DNA from: Amoeboradix gromovi
Lineage: Eukaryota; Sanchytriomycota; Sanchytriomycetes; Sanchytriales; Sanchytriaceae
Length of the DNA stretch: 42,055 nt
NCBI GenBank assembly: GCA_018985225.1
Contig: JADGIF010000014.1
Coordinates: forward strand, 1 to 42,055
Direction of reading: 5' to 3'
The notes below the pieces were generated by a model, which did not search any database, had not been told where the DNA came from, and saw only the letters and a program-made list of their open reading frames with translations. Shown piece after piece: positions 38,528 to 42,055 of this stretch; the stretch's first letter is position 1; each line of letters starts with the position of its first letter. A program made the translations under genes and the position numbers.

Positions 38528-41309
38528 CTATTTGGTCAAAGGCTTTTTATCAGGAATTAATCTTAGGATAACGCCAATTAGAAGACCTCCAATCCCTGCA
38601 CAAAACGAGATTAGCCATTGAAAAAGAGTCAAGTCAGTAGTCCCAAATATGGGGTGAAAGAAAGGAACTTGAATTAAACTGATCTGGCTACCAATCATGA
38701 ATACCCATATTGTGACAAAAAACTTATTTTCCAAGATATTTTCAAAAATATTAAATTTGTTTTCTAATTGCCTGGAATTTAACAAGTTGAATATTTGCAG
38801 CAAGACGAAGACATTAAAAACGAGAGTACGAGTGAGAACCACATTTTCCACCCATCCAAAGATTTCCGAGCCACTCTCTAAGAAAAAAATCGAAATCGCA
38901 AATTGGTAATTGGCTTGGCCAAAAATCATCTTTGACATAGTGTTATTGATCAGAGGCTCCGATTTCTTATATGGCAATCGGTTTAATAATTTAACATCTG
39001 GCTTGTCTGTAGCTAATGCCAAAGCAGCAAATGTATCCATGATTAAGTTGACCCATAACAAAGGAATCGCAGTTAGAATAGGTTCTGAATTTTTGTCTCT
39101 TATGACCGAGATTAAGGTTATACCGACTGCTGAGATATTGACGGTTAATTGGAACTGCAAAAACTTCCGAATACTATCAAATACACTTCTACCCCATAAC
39201 ACTGCTTTAACAAGACTAGCAAAGTTATCATCCAGCAGCACTATATCAGATGCTTCTTTTGCTACCGCTGTTCCCTGTATTCCCATAGAGAATCCAACGT
39301 CGGCTGCCTTTAATGCAGGTCCATCATTTGTGCCTAAATAAGTGCAGAATACCATCTCCCGTTACCGCAACACACTCGCCCAACCACTTCAATGTATGCA
39401 CTAATATTTCTTTGTCAGAGGGTGAAGATCTGGCCAGAACCCTTAGATTAGGAACTATTCGTAGTAACTCAGTTTCGGGCAATAAACGGAATTCAGGTCC
39501 TTCCATAGCTATAAATCCATTATCCTCTTGAAATATGTGACATTGCTTAGCAATGCTCATTGCTGTTTTCAAATTATCACCTGTCACCATTCTAACAACG
39601 ATTCCTGCAGACTGGCATTGTAAAACAGAATTGGGTACTTCTACTCTTATTGGATCTTGGATCCCTACAATTCCTATAAAAGTCATGTTGCTCTCATCCA
39701 GTACATCTATAGAGCCTAGCGACTTGAACCCCAAGGCTATGGTTCTTAGTCCATAATTTGCAAACTTGTCAATCTTCGCATGTATTTTCGCTCTTCTTGA
39801 ATCAGACAACAGCTCAAGGTTTCCGTTCCTTATGCAGCTTGTGCATAGAGATAATATAATTTCAGAAGCGCCCTTGCTATACAATCTGATTGAGTCATTA
39901 GCAAGTGCAACAATTGTTGACATTCTCTTTCTATCTGACGCAAATGGTACCACTTTTAAAACTCTGGCAGATTTTCGGTCTTCTGCATAGTTGGAGTACG
40001 GCTTGCACATGTTTAGCAATGCAATTTCTGTCTTAGAACCCACAAACTCAATCTTTCCAATTTCATTTTCAGTTTCATAGGCAGTTGAATTAATGTTAAC
40101 ACAATTAGTTACTAGTTGTAAAGTATCATCATGAACATGATTCAAATCGGTTTCTGGTGTTTTGTATTCTTCTAAATCAAAATATCCGCGCAAGACAGTC
40201 ATTTTATTTTGCGTTAATGTGCCAGTCTTATCTGAGCAAATGGTAGTTGCGTTTCCCATAGTTTCGCAAGAAGACAGTACACGTACGAGGTTGTTATCCT
40301 TCATCATTTGAACAGTCGCAAAACTGAGACTTAAGGTAACTGCCATAGGTAAACCTTCCGGAACTGCTACAACAATAATGGTTATTGCGTTGATTAAGAA
40401 ATGAAGCACGCTTTGGAACACAAGCATCAAGTTATCGCTAATACCGTAGTAAAAGTAATTTCCCAGTGAGATAATGAAAATTAAAACTGCAAATGCTATG
40501 CCAAATTTGCTTATTTTCTTACCAAACAAAGATAATTTGTTTTGCAACGGAGTGGGCTCGGATTTCCTCCGAACTGTCAGGAGCAACTTGCCATTTTGTG
40601 AATTTACTCCCACTGCCAGAAGAACCATTACGCCAATGCCATCTACTACCTGAGACCCTGATATTACATATCTGTTGTTCTCGGTTTTTGTAACGTGATC
40701 ACTCTCACCAGTTAAACTGGACTCATCTATTTTTAAGGAAGAGAACGACAGCAAGTATCCGTCTGCAGGAATGATATCTCCATTTTGGATTTTTACAATA
40801 TCTCCCACAACCAACTCAGATGTCGGAATATGGAGATTCAAGGTCGATGTTCGGCTGCTCTCGACATCTCCGTTGTGCTTTGTACGTACAACACTTGCTT
40901 TTAAGTTCGACTGGGTTTGTTCGCTCAAATATTGAAACTGTTTGTTCTTTTGATAGTCTTGGTACGCATTTATAAATACAACCATGATGACAGTTACCCC
41001 AATTGCCAAACCTTCCGCATAAGCCATTTCCACTTTGTTAACGAAATATTCATACAATCCTGTGCCCAATGATATCATAGAAGATGCAGTTAATATCCTT
41101 ATAATTGTGTCATCAAATCCTTTTTTCACTAATCTCAAAAAGCTAGGTTGTTCTTGCTGTGGTATTATATTGGAACCGTACTTTTTGACCCTATCGGAAA
41201 CAGATTTAGTACTGATACCATTACTGGATGTATTCAACTGCACCATTAAATCCTTGATGTCCTGATTTGTTAACTCTTTGCGCTTCTCAACAAGTTCCGT
41301 AAGATCCAT
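38528..41309 (-). CDS. PMC1: P2B-type Ca2+-ATPase (Pmc1/PMCA family), two exons
   Basis: This pump moves Ca2+ out of the cytosol into the vacuole or across the plasma membrane. Exon 1 is 39353-41309 and exon 2 is 38528-39333, giving 920 aa. Without splicing the first frame stops nine residues after VAVTGDG; removing the 19-nt intron at 39334-39352 rebuilds the invariant hinge GDG-TNDGPALKAADVGFSMG. Other motifs are LTGESD (actuator), VPEGLPMAVTLSLSFA (M4 Ca2+ site), phosphorylation site CSDKTGTLT with Asp360, and six C-terminal helices with IMDTFAALALATDKP. The N- and C-terminal tails are short: only a basic RLIPDKKPLTK end remains, with no obvious calmodulin-binding extension, as in fungal Pmc1 rather than animal PMCA. 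The start is the first ATG of the frame. Confidence 0.94.
39334..39352 (-). other. 19-nt spliceosomal intron in PMC1
   Basis: On the minus strand it reads GTATTCTGCACTTATTTAG, with A14 in CTTAT and a TAG end. It splits a codon (phase 1) inside the universally conserved P-type ATPase hinge motif, so its removal is demanded by the protein. This is the strongest single proof that 19-nt introns are spliced in this genome. Confidence 0.96.
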
Positions 41310-42055
41310 GCGGAATTCAACCCCTTGTTTGCCACTCCTCCTTAGAATACCTGAGGTCTCAGAAAATCAAGAATTCGCATGGAGAAACTGAGAATCCAGG
41401 TCACTTGAGTCCCAAAGTAAGACAGAGTAAGGATGCTTATGAGACATGTGAGTGTGTATTAATGGCTAATTCCAGTCTGAGGTCGACGAGATTAGATCAA
41501 TCTAATCCGAGTAAATTAGTCAAACCAGCAAAACGCTGATTTTAAGCTGCTTTTTGTTATATTTAGGTCGGTCAAAAGCGAATATCTGTATTTTCAAAAT
41601 TGAGATTGTAGAAGATTGTAGAAATACCTTGCCAGATATAGTTTACTCAGAGAAAAGAAAATTTGGCGGAGCAGGGAGATTCTTTAGAATGATAAAAAGA
41701 GCTGGGCAATTTTGTTCAGCTGAAATAAATCAATTTTTTATTGCACCCTGCTAGACTCAAATTAATCCATTATCTTAATTCTTGTTGATATCAAATTAAT
41801 ACAAACTTTCATGTCTAAGGTATATAATTCAAATATACTTTCTTGCTGCCATGTGCTTTCTACCGTTGGCGTGAAAGTGAAAAAGACAAAAAATAAACAA
41901 CTCTCAATATCATAGGACTTCTTTTTGTTGGTACTGGTATTTTGTCACCATTCAACACTTTGCAGATCTAAGACTTGTAGCAATTTTTCGCATCAGAATA
42001 TGCGAAATGAAAAGAACTCAAAGTTCATTAGAGTTGCGACCATTCAAAAACAATA
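41310..42055. other. Upstream region of PMC1 to window end
   Basis: These 746 bp hold the PMC1 promoter and beyond. The open stretch at 41554-41754 starts from TTG and has no recognisable content. No repeat from elsewhere in the window, RNA gene or motif was recognised. Confidence 0.45.

Noticed and set aside
41554..41754. Small plus-strand gene near the window end
   Set aside because: It begins with TTG, with no internal signature; it lies in the PMC1 upstream region.
1..42055. tRNA, rRNA or CRISPR-type arrays
   Set aside because: No T-arm/anticodon arrangement, rRNA-like block or regularly spaced direct repeat was found by eye on either strand. A tRNAscan-SE/Infernal run would settle it.
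1..42055. Nucleomorph origin, given the tiny introns
   Set aside because: The gene set (fungal ChAPs and Mtc6, ADAM, CEP120) is opisthokont and not algal, and intergenic spaces are larger than in nucleomorphs.

Overview
The window is AT-rich nuclear DNA of a compact eukaryotic genome: long, mostly intron-free genes on both strands, short intergenic gaps and the standard code. The gene content suggests an early-diverging, flagellated fungus or a close relative (chytrid, rozellid, aphelid or sanchytrid grade). Two families are typical of fungi: ChAPs (Chs5/Arf1-binding exomer adaptors) and Mtc6. Others are absent from ordinary yeasts and moulds but kept by lineages with centrioles or flagella: CEP120 and a CFAP57-like protein. 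DNAJC9 and a full ADAM protease also fit. The species cannot be named from the sequence alone.

Layout, left to right. 0-0.35 kb: end of a dispersed repeat. 0.57-2.4 kb (-): ChAPs protein. 2.4-3.3 kb: two repeats. 3.3-4.0 kb (+): DNAJC9. 4.1-4.9 kb (-): TMEM115. 5.2-7.9 kb (+): ADAM metalloprotease. 8.4-15.4 kb (+): TOR kinase in one exon. 15.5-18.4 kb (-): propeller/coiled-coil protein, CFAP57-like. 18.5-20.4 kb (+): ASTE1. 20.5-23.1 kb (+): CEP120. 23.2-24.2 kb (-): Atg6/Beclin. 24.4-26.5 kb (-): Vps10/sortilin. 26.5-27.3 kb: broken reading frames. 27.3-29.4 kb (+): Atg8, a coiled-coil protein and Mtc6. 29.4-30.5 kb (-): coiled-coil membrane protein. 30.5-34.7 kb: a gene-poor island holding one alpha/beta hydrolase, two decayed TnpB/Fanzor 3' ends and two repeat families. 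34.7-37.9 kb (+): P5B ATPase. 37.9-38.2 kb (-): an unexplained open stretch. 38.5-41.3 kb (-): Pmc1-type Ca2+-ATPase.

The most striking observation is the splicing. Four genes (ChAPs, ADAM, CFAP57-like, Pmc1) are each interrupted by one intron of exactly 19 nucleotides. All four begin GTA, end TAG and carry an adenine at position 14 in a branch-site-like context. Removing each one restores a conserved protein or a transmembrane domain. A fifth candidate of the same length would give Vps10 an N-terminal signal segment. Two of the introns, in unrelated genes, are identical at 17 of 19 positions. Every one causes a premature stop if retained; in ADAM, retention would give a soluble protease.

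Functionally the genes are ordinary housekeeping: growth control and autophagy (TOR, Atg6, Atg8), Golgi/endosome traffic (ChAPs, TMEM115, Vps10), centriole/cilium (CEP120, CFAP57-like) and ion or polyamine transport (P5B and P2B ATPases). No operon-like organisation is expected or seen.
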